Shown: positions 39,227 through 50,650, counted from the stretch's first letter. The stretch is 64,000 bases of DNA from Microcebus murinus (GCF_040939455.1 NC_134109.1:39263501-39327500), one strand, 5' to 3'. The notes: a model not told the origin generated them from the letters alone. Program-made: numbers and translations.

Positions 39227-39559
39227 ATTTTTTTTTTTTTGAGACAGAGTCTCGCTTGTTGCCCAGGCTAGAGTGAGTGCCATGGCATCAGCCTAGCTCA
39301 CAGCAACCTCAAACTCCTGGGCTCAAGTAATCTTTCTGCCTCAGCCTCCCGAGTAGCTGGGACTACAGGGCATGTGCCGCCATGCCCGGCTAATTTTATA
39401 TATATATATTAGTTGGCCAATTAATTTATTTCTATTTATAGTAGAGACGAGGTCTCCCTTCTTGTTCAGGCTGGTTTCGAACTCCTGACCTCGAGCAATT
39501 CGCCCGCCTTGGCCTCCCAGAGTGCTAGGATTACAAGTGTGAGCCACCACGCCCGGCCC
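39227..39559 (-). mobile_element. Strepsirrhine Alu (AluL-type)
   Basis: Reverse Alu from the T-run to 'ccaccacgcccggcc' with linker TTGGCCAATTAATTTA. The target duplication TATCCCTACACTT lies at 39214-39226 and 39560-39572. Confidence 0.96.
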
Positions 39560-40117
39560 TATCCCTACACTTTTTTACTTGCTTTTTTCTTCTTACAATC
39601 CCCAACTTCTGTCTCTTTCTATCTTTCAAGACTGACCAAGTTCTCTTCCATAAAACCTTTTATTTACCCACTCAAACTTCTATTCGAAAAAGATCTCTTC
39701 CTCACTTTTCTGAATGTCTCTTCTTTTTCACACTTATTTATATTCTACCTTCTATCATTAGTTATTTATGAAAATATATAAAATCTCCTCTAGATCACAG
39801 GCTTTTTGAGGTCAGGGACTCTTATTCATCTTTGAATTCCCCACAGCACCTATAATGCTGTCTTTGATAGTAATCTATTATTTTATTTATGATGAGCATA
39901 GGCATTTTATGAAGACCTCATATGAACTTCTTCTGAAAAACAAAATCAGATTAATTTATTCAAAGAGATTCAAGATTTTAGTTCTTTCTGGATCTATGTC
40001 TACATTATGCCTCTTTTCCTTTTTTTAAGTCTATGGATGTGTACTGAAAAATACACATGTGGAAAAATAAAGTGAAAAAGGGAGAGAGAGAAAGAATATA
40101 AGTATCTGGTAATCAGT

Positions 40118-40192
40118 CTATCTCCCTGTCTATCTATCTACCTGTCCATCCATTCACCCATCTGTCCATTAATCTATCCATCCATCCATCTT
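40118..40192. repeat. Degenerate (ATCT/ATCC)n microsatellite
   Basis: TCTATCTATCTACC passes into CCATCCATTCACCC and CTATCCATCCATCCATC units. The surrounding stretches (39573-40117 and 40193-40790) show no clear element. Confidence 0.85.
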
Positions 40193-40789
40193 ACTGCTGG
40201 TTGGCTCAGCTCTATTTAGGGTGAAATAAGTGAAATGTTTAAAAATATATGAAAATTTCAAAGTGACACAAAGTGAACAATTTTGCTTAATGTACTAATT
40301 GATTAGTTCTACATTCAAAAAGCATAAGTACTTAAAAAGATTTATTTCAAGTAAGTCTTTGGATTACTATATATTTGAAATTGTTTAATGATGATTGATT
40401 TTAAAATATAATTAAGATATTAAAAATACATTTTTGTATTTATAGTTTTAAATAATATGATAAATGAAAAACAATGTTTTTCCTTAATGGAATTCTGGGA
40501 GTCATCAACCTAAACTTCTACATGTACAATTGATTTTGAAAATTCCTTTTAAAACTTTAGAAATCTTTTCACTGTTTTGTCAATTTCCTTGAAAATGCCA
40601 TGAACAGTATATTGTAGTTACAATAAATAATAAATAAATAATAGTTGAATAAGTTTGACTTATGTAGTGTCTCTCAGATATGGCATTTTTTTCCCCATTC
40701 CCATTGCTATGATTGTAGGTAAGATTAGGCTTTCATCATCTCTTTGCTGGAAAATAAACTTTTTTTTTCTTTTTGATTATCCCCATTTC

Positions 40790-41140
40790 TAAACTCTCCT
40801 GTCCAGCCTTTCTACACATTCTCTCCTGAGGAATCCTTATAAGGCAGTTCAAATCATGTCATATTGCTGCTTGAAAATCCTTGATGGCTTCCTGTTACCT
40901 ATTAAATGAAGTCCAGAGTCTATAATGGGACATTCAACAATGTTTCCAAGCTCATCATGATTAATTTACATTTAATACATCTTTTTAATTTTTCAGTGCT
41001 CCTGATAATCTAAATTAATTTCTGCTACCCTGGTCTAATACTTCTCTGCATGCCTATTTTTGTGCCTCTGTGCTATTCTTTTCATTTGAGGTGTTTTACC
41101 CTACTTTCTACCTTATATACTAGTTCTTTATGTAGAGAGA
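40790..41140. repeat. Ancient interspersed repeat (same family as 38400)
   Basis: It shares wording with the repeat at 38400-38850 ('caaatcatgtcatattgctg', 'cttgatggcttcctgttacc') and is highly diverged. Confidence 0.45.
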
Positions 41141-41366
41141 GTTCAAATTACTTGAAAATAGGGTTTAAGTTTGAGTCTGTTTTAACCTTAATAATACTGA
41201 GTACAGTATAGCCTTGCACTTAAGAGGAATACAGTTATTTAATAAATACTAAATAGATAAATGATTCAAGGTTACTCTATTTATTATATGCAGTATACTG
41301 CAATTCAGTAGGTTATATAAATTTTATATAACATGAATAACATATTATAATATTTATCTTCCTTAG

Positions 41367-41566
41367 GAAACTTACTTGAGAAACCAGGAGAAGATGCGTT
41401 TACATTTTCTTTTCCATCAGCCACTTCAACTCATGCATTTGGTGCTGGAAAAGATGATTTTAGTTTTCCGTTTTCATTTGAACAGGATGAAAATTCGACA
41501 CCTTCTTCTTCTTTAAAAGGTTTTTCATCTTCCTCACAAAATACAACCCAGTTTACTTTTTTTTGA
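41367..41566 (+). CDS. SIX6OS1: SIX6OS1 last coding exon and stop codon
   Basis: Acceptor ATCTTCCTTAG. GA completes glycine, followed by NLLEKPGEDAFTFSFPSATS, THAFGAGKDDFSFPFSFEQD, ENSTPSSSLKGFSSSSQNTT, QFTFF and TGA at 41564-41566. The tail is rich in F, S and G (FTFSFP, DFSFPFSF, SSSSQNTTQFTFF), unlike the charged N-terminal part, and is very similar to human. These phenylalanine-spaced low-complexity repeats may mediate self-association or binding; that is inference. Confidence 0.96.
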
Positions 41567-41819
41567 ACTAGTTGTTAATTTCTTGAATTACTTTACAGCT
41601 CTATAATGTTTTAGGGCATAAATTTACATTATTACTTTAAACATGAAGACTATCTACTTTTTTGTTGATTAAAACAATAATGAGTTACCATAGTTATATT
41701 TTTTGATTATATTTATTGAAATATTGAATATTTTGTTTTTATTTGTGGCATTAGCTAATCCTTATTTATTTTGGTTTTGATTTGGCAAGCCATGTTCAGG
41801 TAGAACTATTATTAATATT

Positions 41820-41825
41820 AATAAA
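41820..41825 (+). terminator. Candidate proximal polyadenylation signal
   Basis: AATAAA lies 254 nt after the stop codon, with the T/G-containing stretch TTTGATGTTTTTTTC just behind it. It could give a short 3' UTR. Confidence 0.45.
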
Positions 41826-42279
41826 ATTTGATGTTTTTTTCATAAATCTACACTTTAAATAGTAAGTTTCATTCTGGCAGCATTGTAGGTTCTTTGATAA
41901 GAACAAAAACTCTGCCAGACCATCAGAAGACTTTTTAGTAGTAACTGTGCAGAATTAGTGCTGAGATATACTTTAGCTACTAAAAAATTGTTTTAAAATT
42001 ACTGGGTTTCATTTATGCTTCACTGCTACAGTACTCTAATAATTTCAAAGAATTTATGTCATTAATAGTGAAGAAAGACTGTGTTATTTTCTTCTAATAC
42101 AACAAGTAGTAAAATTCTAATTTCACCAGTTATGCTAATATCTTTAATGGATGAAAATTAAGTGTGAAGGGCTAGAGTAATTTTTAAAAATTGGATTGTT
42201 GTATCAGTGGTGATCCTGTTAATGTATTTTTTTTTGCTTAAACATTTTTTGAAGAACATTTAAAATATTTTCTGTCTTC

Positions 42280-42285
42280 AATAAA
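42280..42285 (+). terminator. Candidate polyadenylation signal
   Basis: AATAAA followed by T-rich DNA. There is no clear GU-rich element. Confidence 0.35.
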
Positions 42286-42436
42286 AATTAATTTCATCTT
42301 TATATTTTATATTTAGTATTTATCAATTAGATATAACTTAAATGAAATATTTAAAATTTGATGAAATTATATAAGCATATTGGTCAATATCTTTGTATTT
42401 TGTGCTTCTAAAATTAGTTGTATTGAGTTATCAATT

Positions 42437-42442
42437 AATAAA
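42437..42442 (+). terminator. Candidate distal polyadenylation signal
   Basis: AATAAA followed within 25 nt by the TG-rich stretch TTTTGATGTGTGACTG, the best downstream element of the three candidates. It is the last signal before repeats begin. Confidence 0.55.
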
Positions 42443-42464
42443 GAGTTTGACTTCATATTTTGAT

Positions 42465-42780
42465 GTGTGACTGCTGACAGATTATAAACCTCACCCCTTC
42501 TTTTTCCCTTTTTACTCCATACTTGGCTAAGCTGGTAAGAAAGCCTGGTTGCTCCCTTCTTTAGTCCCAGTAGGAAGTTCAAACCATGTGTGGGAACCCT
42601 CACCCCAACCTCACTTCCCAACTACTGTAAAAACCCGAAGCCAGTCTCCTTTCTCTACTTTCTAAAGCCATTTTCAGATCAGCTTGGGAGGCCTGCTCCA
42701 CTCTCCACAGAAAGCCTCATTATATAAGTAGAAAAAAACCTTTGCATATTTTATTGTGGGTGTGTGTGTGGCATCATCAG
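42465..42780 (+). repeat. Possible solo LTR fragment
   Basis: A GC-richer block with C-rich tracts ('aacctcaccccttctttttc', 'gaaccctcaccccaacctca') ends in 'gcctcattatataagtagaa' and 'aacctttgcatattttattg', wording typical of the 3' part of endogenous-retrovirus LTRs. The ends are not defined and the family is not assigned. Confidence 0.35.
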
Positions 42781-43213
42781 TCTTAATATGCAAGTCAAAT
42801 ATTGTGTAAGGGTCTATTTTGCTTCTTTAGAGTGTCCACAAATTATTATAGTTGTATGAAATTAAGCCTTCCCAAAAATTCTTAAGAAGAAGGTTGATCT
42901 AACTAATGAATTTAAGAAAACTTTGTATTTAAAAAAAATCAACCAAACCTTCAACAACTAGAAAAAGATGGAAACTTTAGTTGAAAAGGGGGAGTTTTTG
43001 TTTTCACATCAGTATTTATTTTATTGTCTCTATGATTGAATTATTTGGTAGTTGCCCCTATTTGGATACCTTTGATTCCATTTTCCTGTCTGATTGCTGT
43101 AGCCAAGACTTCCAGCACTATGTTGAACAGAAGTGGAGATAGTGGGCAGCCTTGTCTGGTTCCAGTTCTAAGTGGGAATGATTTCAATTTTTCCCCATTC
43201 AGTATGATGTTGG

Positions 43214-43525
43214 CTATGGGTCTGTCATATATATGGCTTGTATCATTTTTAGGTATGTCCCTTCTATGCCTATTTTCTTAAGTGTTCGTATCATGAAAGG
43301 GTGTTGAATTTTGTCAAAAGCTTTTTCTGCATCTATTGAAAGAATCATGTGGTCTTTGTTTTTGCTTCTGTTTATGTGGTGAATTGCATTTATAGATTTA
43401 CCTATGTTGAACCATCCCTGCATCCCTGGGATGAAGCCCACTTGGTCGTGGTGGATTATTTTTTTGATAAGTGTCTGGATTCGGTTAGCTAAGATTTTGT
43501 TGAAAATTTTTGCATCTATATTCAT
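43214..43525 (-). pseudogene. L1 ORF2p reverse transcriptase fragment
   Basis: 103 residues with the RT phrases [32 protein letters not shown] and [13 protein letters not shown] (motif A aspartate). A frame break follows at about 43214. The sequence to 43046 has motif-B wording ([12 protein letters not shown] on the minus strand) but the motif C residues lie beyond the truncation. Confidence 0.88.
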
Positions 43526-43581
43526 TAGGGATATTGGTCTGTAGTTTTCTTTTTTTGTTGCATCCTTTCCTGGTTTTGGTA

Positions 43582-45120
43582 TCAGAGTAATATTCGCTTC
43601 TGCAAGATACGTACTAGTTCTTTGTAAGTGTGGTAAAATTCAGGTGTGAAGCCATCTGGACCGGGACTTTTCTTTTTAGGGAGATTTTTAATTGCTGTTT
43701 CTATTTCAGCTGTTGAGATTGGTCTGTTCAGGGAATCTATTTCTTCCTGGTTGAGCCTAGGGAGGCTGTGTGTTTCTAGAAATTTGTCCATTTCCTCCAC
43801 ATTTTCTAGTTTGTGTGCATAAAGATTTTTGTAGTATTCATAAATTGTATCTTGTATCTCTTTGGGATCAGTTGTGATATCTCCTTTTTTATTCCTGATG
43901 GAGCTTAGTAGAGATTTCTCTTTTCTGCTTTTCATTAGCTTAGCCAATGGTGTGTCAATTTTGTTTATTTTTTCAAAGAACCAACTTTTTGTTTTATTAA
44001 TCTCCTGAATAGCTTCCCTGTTTTCAATTTCCTTTAGTTCTGATTTGATCTTGTTGATTTCACTTCTTCTGCTGGGTTTGGGGTTGGTCTGTTCTTCTTT
44101 TTCCAGCTCTTTGAGTCGTTTCATTAGATTGTCTATTTGTGATCTTCTTGTCTTTTGGTTATAGGTATTTATGGAGATAAACTTTCCTCTCAGAACTGCT
44201 TTAGCTGTGTCCCAGAGGAGTTGATAACTTGTCTCTCCATTGTTGTTTTCTTCATAGAATTTTTTTATTTCTGTCTTGATTTCTTCATTTATGAAGTAAT
44301 CATTTAGTAGGAGGTTGTTTAATTTCCACGTTTTTCTGTAGAAATGTGAGTTTCTGTTAGGGTTGATTTCTAGTTTTATTCCACTGTGATCTGAGAAGGT
44401 ACATGGTATGATTTCTATTTTTTTAAATTTCTTGAGATTTTCTTTGTGTCCTAGGATATGGTCAATCTTAGAGAATGTTGCGTGTGCTGATGAGAAGAAC
44501 GTATATTCAGTGGATTTTGGGTAGAATGTTCTGTAAATGTCAGTCAGATCCAATTGTTCTAGAGTTTTGTTTAAGTCCATTATTTCTTTATTAATTTTCT
44601 GTTTGGAGGATCTGTCTCGTGCCGTCAGTGGGGTGTTGAAATCTCCAGCGATTATGGAGTTGCTATTAATCCATTTGCTTAGCTCCAGTAAGGTTTGCTT
44701 TATGAATCTGGGTGCACCTAAGTTGGGTGTATATATATTTAAAATTGTTATCTCTTCTTGTTGGACTGTGCCCTTCACCATTATATAATGACCCTCTTTG
44801 TCTTTTACTACTTTTGTTGGTTTAAAAACTAAATCGTCTGAAATTAGAACTGCCACACCAGCCTTCTTTTGGCTTCTATTTGCTTGGAATATTGATCTCC
44901 ACCCTTTTATTTTTAGTCTATATGCATCCTTGCAGGTTAGATGTGTTTCCTGAAGACAGCATATACTTGGCCTGTATTTTCTTATCCATTCAGCCAGCCT
45001 ATGTCTCTTGAGTGGAGAGTTTAAGCCATTCACATTTATTGAGAGAACTGATAGGTAAAGTGGATTACTGATCATTCTGTTGGGTTGGATGTTGTTGCTA
45101 TGATTTCTGTCTTGAGCCAT
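43582..45120 (-). pseudogene. L1 ORF2p N-terminal part: complete endonuclease domain, RT begun
   Basis: ORF2p nicks target DNA and reverse-transcribes the L1 RNA. This 512-residue open frame starts [20 protein letters not shown]. The APE-type endonuclease fills residues 1 to about 240 and keeps the usual active-site motifs: NVNGLN (Asn), CLQETHL (Glu), NIYTPN (Tyr), AGDFNTPL (Asp and Asn), KIDHI (Asp) and [10 protein letters not shown] (Asp, His). A basic linker and the start of the RT region ([17 protein letters not shown]) follow. Compared with the L1 at 28741-28890, about 65-70 bp are missing near 43605, which shifts the frame and ends it at RILQKRILL. Confidence 0.93.
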
Positions 45121-45161
45121 TGTAATATCTGGCCTTTAATATCTTTGGGTTTTGGTTGTTT

Positions 45162-46154
45162 TTATATTCGTGGGTTATTATTATGATGTTCCGTGCGTAA
45201 CGCTGTTTTAAGTACTTCTTGTAGGGCTGGTCTTGTCTTGGTGAATTCTCTGAGCCTTTGCTTGTCTGAGAATGTTTTTATTTCTCCTTCATATACAAAG
45301 CTTAGTTTTGCAGGGAATAATATTCTAGGCTGCGCATTGTTTTGTTTCAAAAGAGTGAGAATGGGGCCCCAGTCTCTCCTTGCTTGTAAAGTCTCATTGG
45401 AGAAGTCTGATGTTATTCGAATTGGCTTTCCCTTGTATGTTACTTGCTTCTTTTGTCTTACAGCTCTTAGAAGGGCCTCTTTAGTTGTTACTTTGGTCAG
45501 TCTGATGACTGCATGTCATGACGTCTTCCTGTTTGCATTGAATCTCCCAGGGGTCCTCTGAGCTTCTTGAACTTGTATATCAAGATTTTGAGCAAGGCCT
45601 GGGAAATTTTCCTCTATTATATCTTCAAACAGCTTGTCCAACCCTTGAGTGTTGTCTTCTTCCCCTTCTGGTAAGCCTATGACCCTCACATTAGGTTTCT
45701 TCACATAATCCCACAGCTCTGGTAGGCTTTGCTCTTTTCTCTTGTTTCTCTGCTCTATTTCTGTGACTGATTTATTTAATTGGAGGGTGTTATCTTCAAG
45801 CTCTGAGATTCTTTCTTCTGTTTGATCTACCCTGTTCTTGAGACTTTCCACTGTATTTTGTAGTTCCTTGAATTGATTCTTCATTTCCAGGAGTTCGGTT
45901 ACACTTTTCTTCATTATGTCTATTTCTTTTTCCATATCCTGGAGGCTTTTTGTGGTTTCTTTATGTTGGTTATTGAGTTGTTGTTTCAGCTCGGTGAGTG
46001 TTCTTATGATCCACATACGAAATTCCTCTTCTGTCATATTGGTTGCCTGATTTTGGTCGGTGTGTGTTTCTAGGGGGCTGGTGCTCCTCTTTGGGGGTGT
46101 GTTTTCCGTTTGGTTCTTCATATTTCCTGAGTTCTTTCGCTGATTTCTTCCCAT
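45162..46154 (-). pseudogene. L1 ORF1p, interrupted by one stop codon
   Basis: ORF1p is the RNA-binding chaperone of L1. It starts MGRNQRKNSGNMKNQTENTP at 46154. A long coiled coil follows (about residues 50-135, with heptads around MEKEIDIMKKSVTELLEMKN), then the RRM-type core (VRVIGLPEGEEDN, FEDIIEENFPGLAQN, EAQRTPG). A TGA at 45518-45516 interrupts the frame after NANRKTS. The same frame then stays open through HAVIRLTKV, the basic QKKQVTYKGKPIR and AKLSFVYEGEIK to 45162. The stop looks like a CGA to TGA change at a CpG. The 41-bp gap to ORF2 is normal for L1. Confidence 0.9.
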
Positions 46155-46159
46155 GTCGA

Positions 46160-47577
46160 TCAGTTGTTGTTTCTTTCCTTAAGTTATTGTTTGGGTATTC
46201 ACACCCCTTGTTTAGTTTCTGAGGCATTAGGTGGTGTCTGTGGGTGAGATTGGACCACTCCCTGTATATTGAGTCAGTGGGTGCCGTGGAAAGGCTGTGC
46301 AAGATGCCGTCCCTGTCAGTAGGTGGCGTTTGCTTGGAGGAACAGGCTATGCTGTTGATTTTGTGTCCTGTTATCAGCTCTTGTTCTGGGCGGAGCTGGG
46401 TTTGGTAAGCTTGCCCTCAGGCCGTTAGCAGGGGTCAAAGTTCTGTTGTCTGCTTCCAGGGAAAGCTGTCAGGGCGGGGCTGGAATGGTCCCGCTCAGCC
46501 AGAAAGTCTGGGTGTGGGGGTGGGGCTGTCTGAGACCCGCAGTCTGGAGCGGGCCTCCCTTCTTTCCACCCTCCCCAAGTCCACAGCTACTCCTGGGCCT
46601 CTGCCAGCAGGCCAGACCACAAGCCACCAGGCCTCCCGGGACTGTGATGTCAGCAGGGAGGTTCCCTGCACAGGAACGCCACCTGGGTTGGGCACATGGC
46701 CTCCTCCTGGGAGGAGGGTTGCCCTCTAGGGCGCCGATCTGCCCCTGGAGGCACACACACCTCAGTAGGCTGTTCACGTATAACCCTTCTGTGCCCCGGG
46801 CAATGCTAGCCCTCGGTGCAGGGGATCTGGTCTGCAGGTCCGACCTCTGAGTCCCAGAGTTCAAACTGTATCCCCACCAGGGAGAGGATTTCCGGTCCCA
46901 ATTCACCCACAGGGAGCCCAAGCTGGGGCTATGTCTCTCAGCCTCTGAGTCGGCACCGTTCTCCTGGGAACACCGTGCCAGCAGCACCTGGGAGGGCAGG
47001 CGGGTAGGGAGCTCACAGTCTGAGTTCCCCTGAGTCAGCTGTAGGGTCCCAAATGGGAAGGTCCCGTTCCCTGGAGGTGCCTCTGGCTGGTGGCTGTATT
47101 GTCTCTCTGGGCAGCCACGGGTAGGGTCCTCGGAGGGGAGGAGGAGGCAATATGGCGCCTGCTGCGCGGCTCGGGTCTGTGCACACGGAGGTGCCCGGAG
47201 GAAGTTGGGAACCTGGTGCCACATCTGCTACAGTTTCACCGCTGGCTGGCGGTGGCGGTCTCTGGGCTGGTGTCCGCAGGTCTCTCCACCCGCTGGGGAG
47301 CCCACCAGCAATCCCAAATGCAGGGGAGGGGAAACAGAAAATCCACCTACCCTTGCCGCTGGTCTCCAGGCTGCTCCTGTGGTCTCAGCCTCCAGTTCTC
47401 CTCCGCAGCCTCCTCCCGTGGAGTCTCCCGTGGTCTCAGGTACCCCTCCTTCTGGCACTTGTCTGCTGTATGCTCGTCTTCTTGCTTCTTTCCTCTAATT
47501 TCTGCTAGAATCTGTCTTTTCTGCAGAGACACTCTGTCTGGCGGTGTTATTCGTCCGCCATCTTGCTCCACCTCCGT
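46160..47577 (-). promoter_or_regulatory. GC-rich L1 5' UTR (internal promoter region)
   Basis: This is the only long GC- and CpG-rich stretch in the window. It begins with a YY1-type site (AAGATGGCGG inverse at about 47555) as in other primate L1 promoters. Several long open frames on both strands (for example 46469-47224 minus and 47090-47632 plus) come from the low stop density of GC-rich DNA and have no recognisable domains. Confidence 0.7.
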
Positions 47578-47929
47578 AATTATTGTTTTAAGAGAAAAGA
47601 TGTGGGATAATTCGTTGCACAGCAATAGATAATGAATACAATTAACATCCTTGGCTACATTCAAAAGACCTCCAGCTCTTTGAGGACAAAAGCACAAACA
47701 CACAAGATGCGTGTAATACTGAGATACGTAAGCACTGGTTTACATCAATGGCCTAGGCTTTCCAGATTCCAGATCATTTTTCTTCACCCTGTAGTTTTTA
47801 GGTAGATAGTTAGGATCTCCAGCTCTTCTACAGACAAGGGTACCTTGTTCTGGGGCTGTCTCAAGCAATTGCTCCCAAAAAGAAGTGTTTTTAAAGTATC
47901 TACAGTGTGCATGGAATTTTGATAGCATG

Positions 47930-48660
47930 TAAAAGGCTAGAACACAGACATAGTCTTACACTCAAGGAACTTATAGCTTGGTTGAGGAGACAAAACTTAG
48001 GAAATGACAAAATAACATTACAATAAAACAATTATAATTAAATTCTATAATTTATAACTTGGTCTGTGGTAGAGAAGAGACCAAGCATTTTAAAAACTAA
48101 GAAAAAGAAAGGACATTATGGACTGGAAAGCCTAGGAAGGATTTGCTGGGGAGGTATAATTGAATTAGGACTTTAAAGGTATATAGATGGTAAAATTCTT
48201 GAGTGTAAGGTTGATGCCTTTTTAGATTTACATTTTTTATTGCCTAATTCTAGTGGCTAGTCTTTAGTAGAATTTCATTAAACACTTGTCAAATTAATAG
48301 AATTGAACTGAATTGGTAAAGGAGACAGGGAGAGCTTTCTAGTTAAGGGGAATAATATAAGCAAGAGAAAAATGCAATTACAAATTTACTACGTGTGGAG
48401 GAAATTAAATAGTCCTAATTGGAGTGGAGAATAATAGCAGGAAATTGAGTTTAATAGATATGGTAGGACTGATTTATAGAGGATCTTGAAGTGTTTTGAC
48501 TTGATTTCTGAGGCCAATAAGGAACTTATATCTTAAATGTTGGAGCCACAAGAGGAAAGAAGTGAGTAAAGAAGATTAAGCTGACAATACAGTCAGAGTT
48601 GGGAGGAATTAGTGTGAAACCCATTAGGAATCAATTATAGTAGTTCAGGTGTGTGATGGT
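47930..48660. repeat. L2 remnant followed by ancient repeat, copy 2
   Basis: 47930-48010 has L2 wording ('cactcaaggaacttatagct'). 48090-48660 has the wording of the repeat at 37380 ('gaggatcttgaagtgttttg', 'aggaatcaattatagtagtt'). 47585-47930 shows nothing recognisable. Confidence 0.5.
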
Positions 48661-48900
48661 ACATTTCACGTGATAATAAATGATTGTATTGTGATTTGAT
48701 ACTACTGATACATAAAAATTGGAAAAGTGTATCTTGTTTAAAAGAAGTACATTTGAATAACATCTGGGTGTAAGGTAAAAGGAGAAAGGAACCAGAGTTG
48801 TTTGTTTCAGTTTGAATATCATAGGTCATCTAACTAGTGTGCAGTGTTTCTAATTCAAAATATAACTTTGTGTAATCACATAGCCTTCTAAAAGGCTTTT

Positions 48901-49233
48901 TTTTTTTTTTTCTGAGACAGAGTCTTGCTTTGTTGCCCAGGCTAGAGTGAGTGCCATGGCGTCAGCCTTGCTCACAGCAACCTCAATCTCCTGGGCTCAA
49001 GCAATCCTCCTGCCTCAGCCTCTGGAGTAGCTGGGACTACAGGCATGCGCCACCATGCCCGGCTAATTTTTTCTATATATATTAGTTGTCCAATTAATTT
49101 TTTTCTATTTATAGTAGAGACGGGGTCTCGCTCTTGCTCAGGCTGCTTTTGAACTCCTGACCTAGAGCAATCCACCCGCCTCGGTCTCCCAGAGTGCTAG
49201 GATTACAATAGGCGTGAGCCACCACGCCTGGCC
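48901..49233 (-). mobile_element. Strepsirrhine Alu (AluL-type)
   Basis: Reverse Alu from the T-run (starting about 48897) to 'ccaccacgcctggcc', with linker TTGTCCAATTAATTTT. The target duplication is weak (CTAAAAG against CTAAAG). The following stretch 49234-49860 shows nothing. Confidence 0.93.
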
Positions 49234-49869
49234 TAAAGATAACTTTTTAAAGAGAAGTATTCACCTAAATGTAAAACAAATCTGCTATCATCTTCAAAAT
49301 AGTAATTTGTCCCCACTTCTATTGAATAAGATTTCAGAAATATGGGATCCAGCTCCAGAGCCCCTTATTACATTTAGAAGAAAAATCAACACTGTATATC
49401 TAATTATGTTTAAGAAAAAAACTGTTTTAATATGGGTAGACTAATTTTTCTCTCTGATTAGAAAAGGTATTTTAAGAATCTAAGAGTAATACTCCAAAAT
49501 CAGTCAAGACTCTGATTTATTCTCAAAGGAGATGTATATATAAGCACAAAATAGCTCCTGAGGTGTCTATCCTTGCTTCTCAGTGGGCAAAGATAGGCTG
49601 GCTGAGTAGGTAGAACTAGGATATACATGCATGTATACTGTATCTATACATACACATGTCTGTGCGTCTATTTATCTATCTGCTGAAAACAAACCCAAAC
49701 AAAACAAAAGGAGTTTATACTGATAAGTCTAACAATATGAGGTTCATTCTAGTATTCTCCTTTTGTTTCTTTGTAACTACTTTCTCTGACAACGAGAAGC
49801 CTGGCTGTCATTATATACAATATATTTACTTTCTTGTTCAATCCTAATATACATGTAAATTAGTTTCAG

Positions 49870-50480
49870 AATTGCTAACACAGACACTGTGAGAATGGAA
49901 TTTATTAACTAGGTTATAATACTTGTCTGGCTACTGTAGCAAATTACCATAACTTTTTTGGATTAAAACAACACAAATTTGTTATCTTATAGTTCTGGAG
50001 GTCAAAAGTCCAAAATTGGTTTTACAGACCCAAAATTAAATTATCAGCAGGACCATGCCTTCTCTCAAGCCTCTAGGAAAGAATCAGTTTCTTGCATCTT
50101 TCAGCTTTTGATGGGTACTGGCATGCCTTGGCTTGTGGCTACATCACTCTAATTTTCAAGGCCAGTGTCTAGTCAGGATTCTCCATAGAAATAGAACCAA
50201 TTGCATGCATCTGTCTATCTGAGTGTAGGGCCCTGGGGGCTCCTCTCTTACTGTTTTCTTGAATCCAAGAGCTTCTCGTGGCTCTTAAAGAGCCAGGCCC
50301 CAACCAGGCAAGTTCCCTGAATTCTCTCCCCACCCATTCTTAGGTCTTCCCATCACTTCTTGGGTAAATCTAGTGTTATTTCCTACATGATCTGTTTGAA
50401 ATGTGAGAATCTATTTACTATTCTGTTTCCTCTCCATGGAGGAGGCACATACTACCTGTGTCAAGATGGTCATCTTCTCA
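49870..50480. repeat. Ancient medium-reiterated repeat, family not assigned
   Basis: Typical wording of a common mammalian repeat: 'gtagcaaattaccataactt', 'ttatagttctggaggtcaaa', 'ttggcttgtggctacatcac', 'atttcctacatgatctgttt'. I recognise the pattern but do not assign a name. Confidence 0.5.
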
Positions 50481-50644
50481 CCCAGCCCAGTCTTTTTTTT
50501 CCTTTTTTTCTTTAAGCTGCATTTCTTTCCCATTCCACTACAATGATGTCCCCAAAACATCTTTCTTCATAGGTAACCCTATCAACAGCCTAACATGTAT
50601 CCTTCCATATCTTCCCATGCTCAAATAATCATATAAATTCATAC

Positions 50645-50650
<6 letters not shown>

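Larger units (their letters stand above)
41567..42460 (+). other. SIX6OS1: Probable 3' UTR of SIX6OS1
   Basis: AT-rich sequence after the stop codon, free of interspersed repeats until about 42465. A length near 0.9 kb, ending after the AATAAA at 42437, fits a transcript of ordinary size. No ORF or repeat is seen. Confidence 0.6.
43046..47577 (-). mobile_element. Young L1 with intact 5' UTR but missing 3' half
   Basis: On the minus strand the element runs from the L1-type start at about 47575 (AAGATGGCGGACG, a YY1-like site) through a 1.4-kb GC-rich 5' UTR, ORF1 (46154-45162, one internal stop) and ORF2 (from 45120) to a point inside the reverse transcriptase at 43046. The rest of ORF2, the 3' UTR and the poly-A tail are absent. 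Most L1s lose the 5' end instead. AATTATT occurs on both sides (43039-43045 and 47578-47584) and may be a short target duplication or chance microhomology. ORF2 carries a deletion near 43605. The element cannot move on its own. Confidence 0.93.

Noticed and set aside
43582..45120. 512-codon open frame as a host gene
   Set aside because: It is L1 ORF2 (endonuclease and start of RT), with ORF1 in front and the L1 5' UTR before that.
46469..47224. 251-codon open frame on the minus strand, and overlapping frames of up to 180 codons on the plus strand
   Set aside because: They lie in the GC-rich L1 5' UTR, overlap each other on both strands, have no recognisable domain and start before the L1 ORF1. 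Low stop density in GC-rich DNA explains them.
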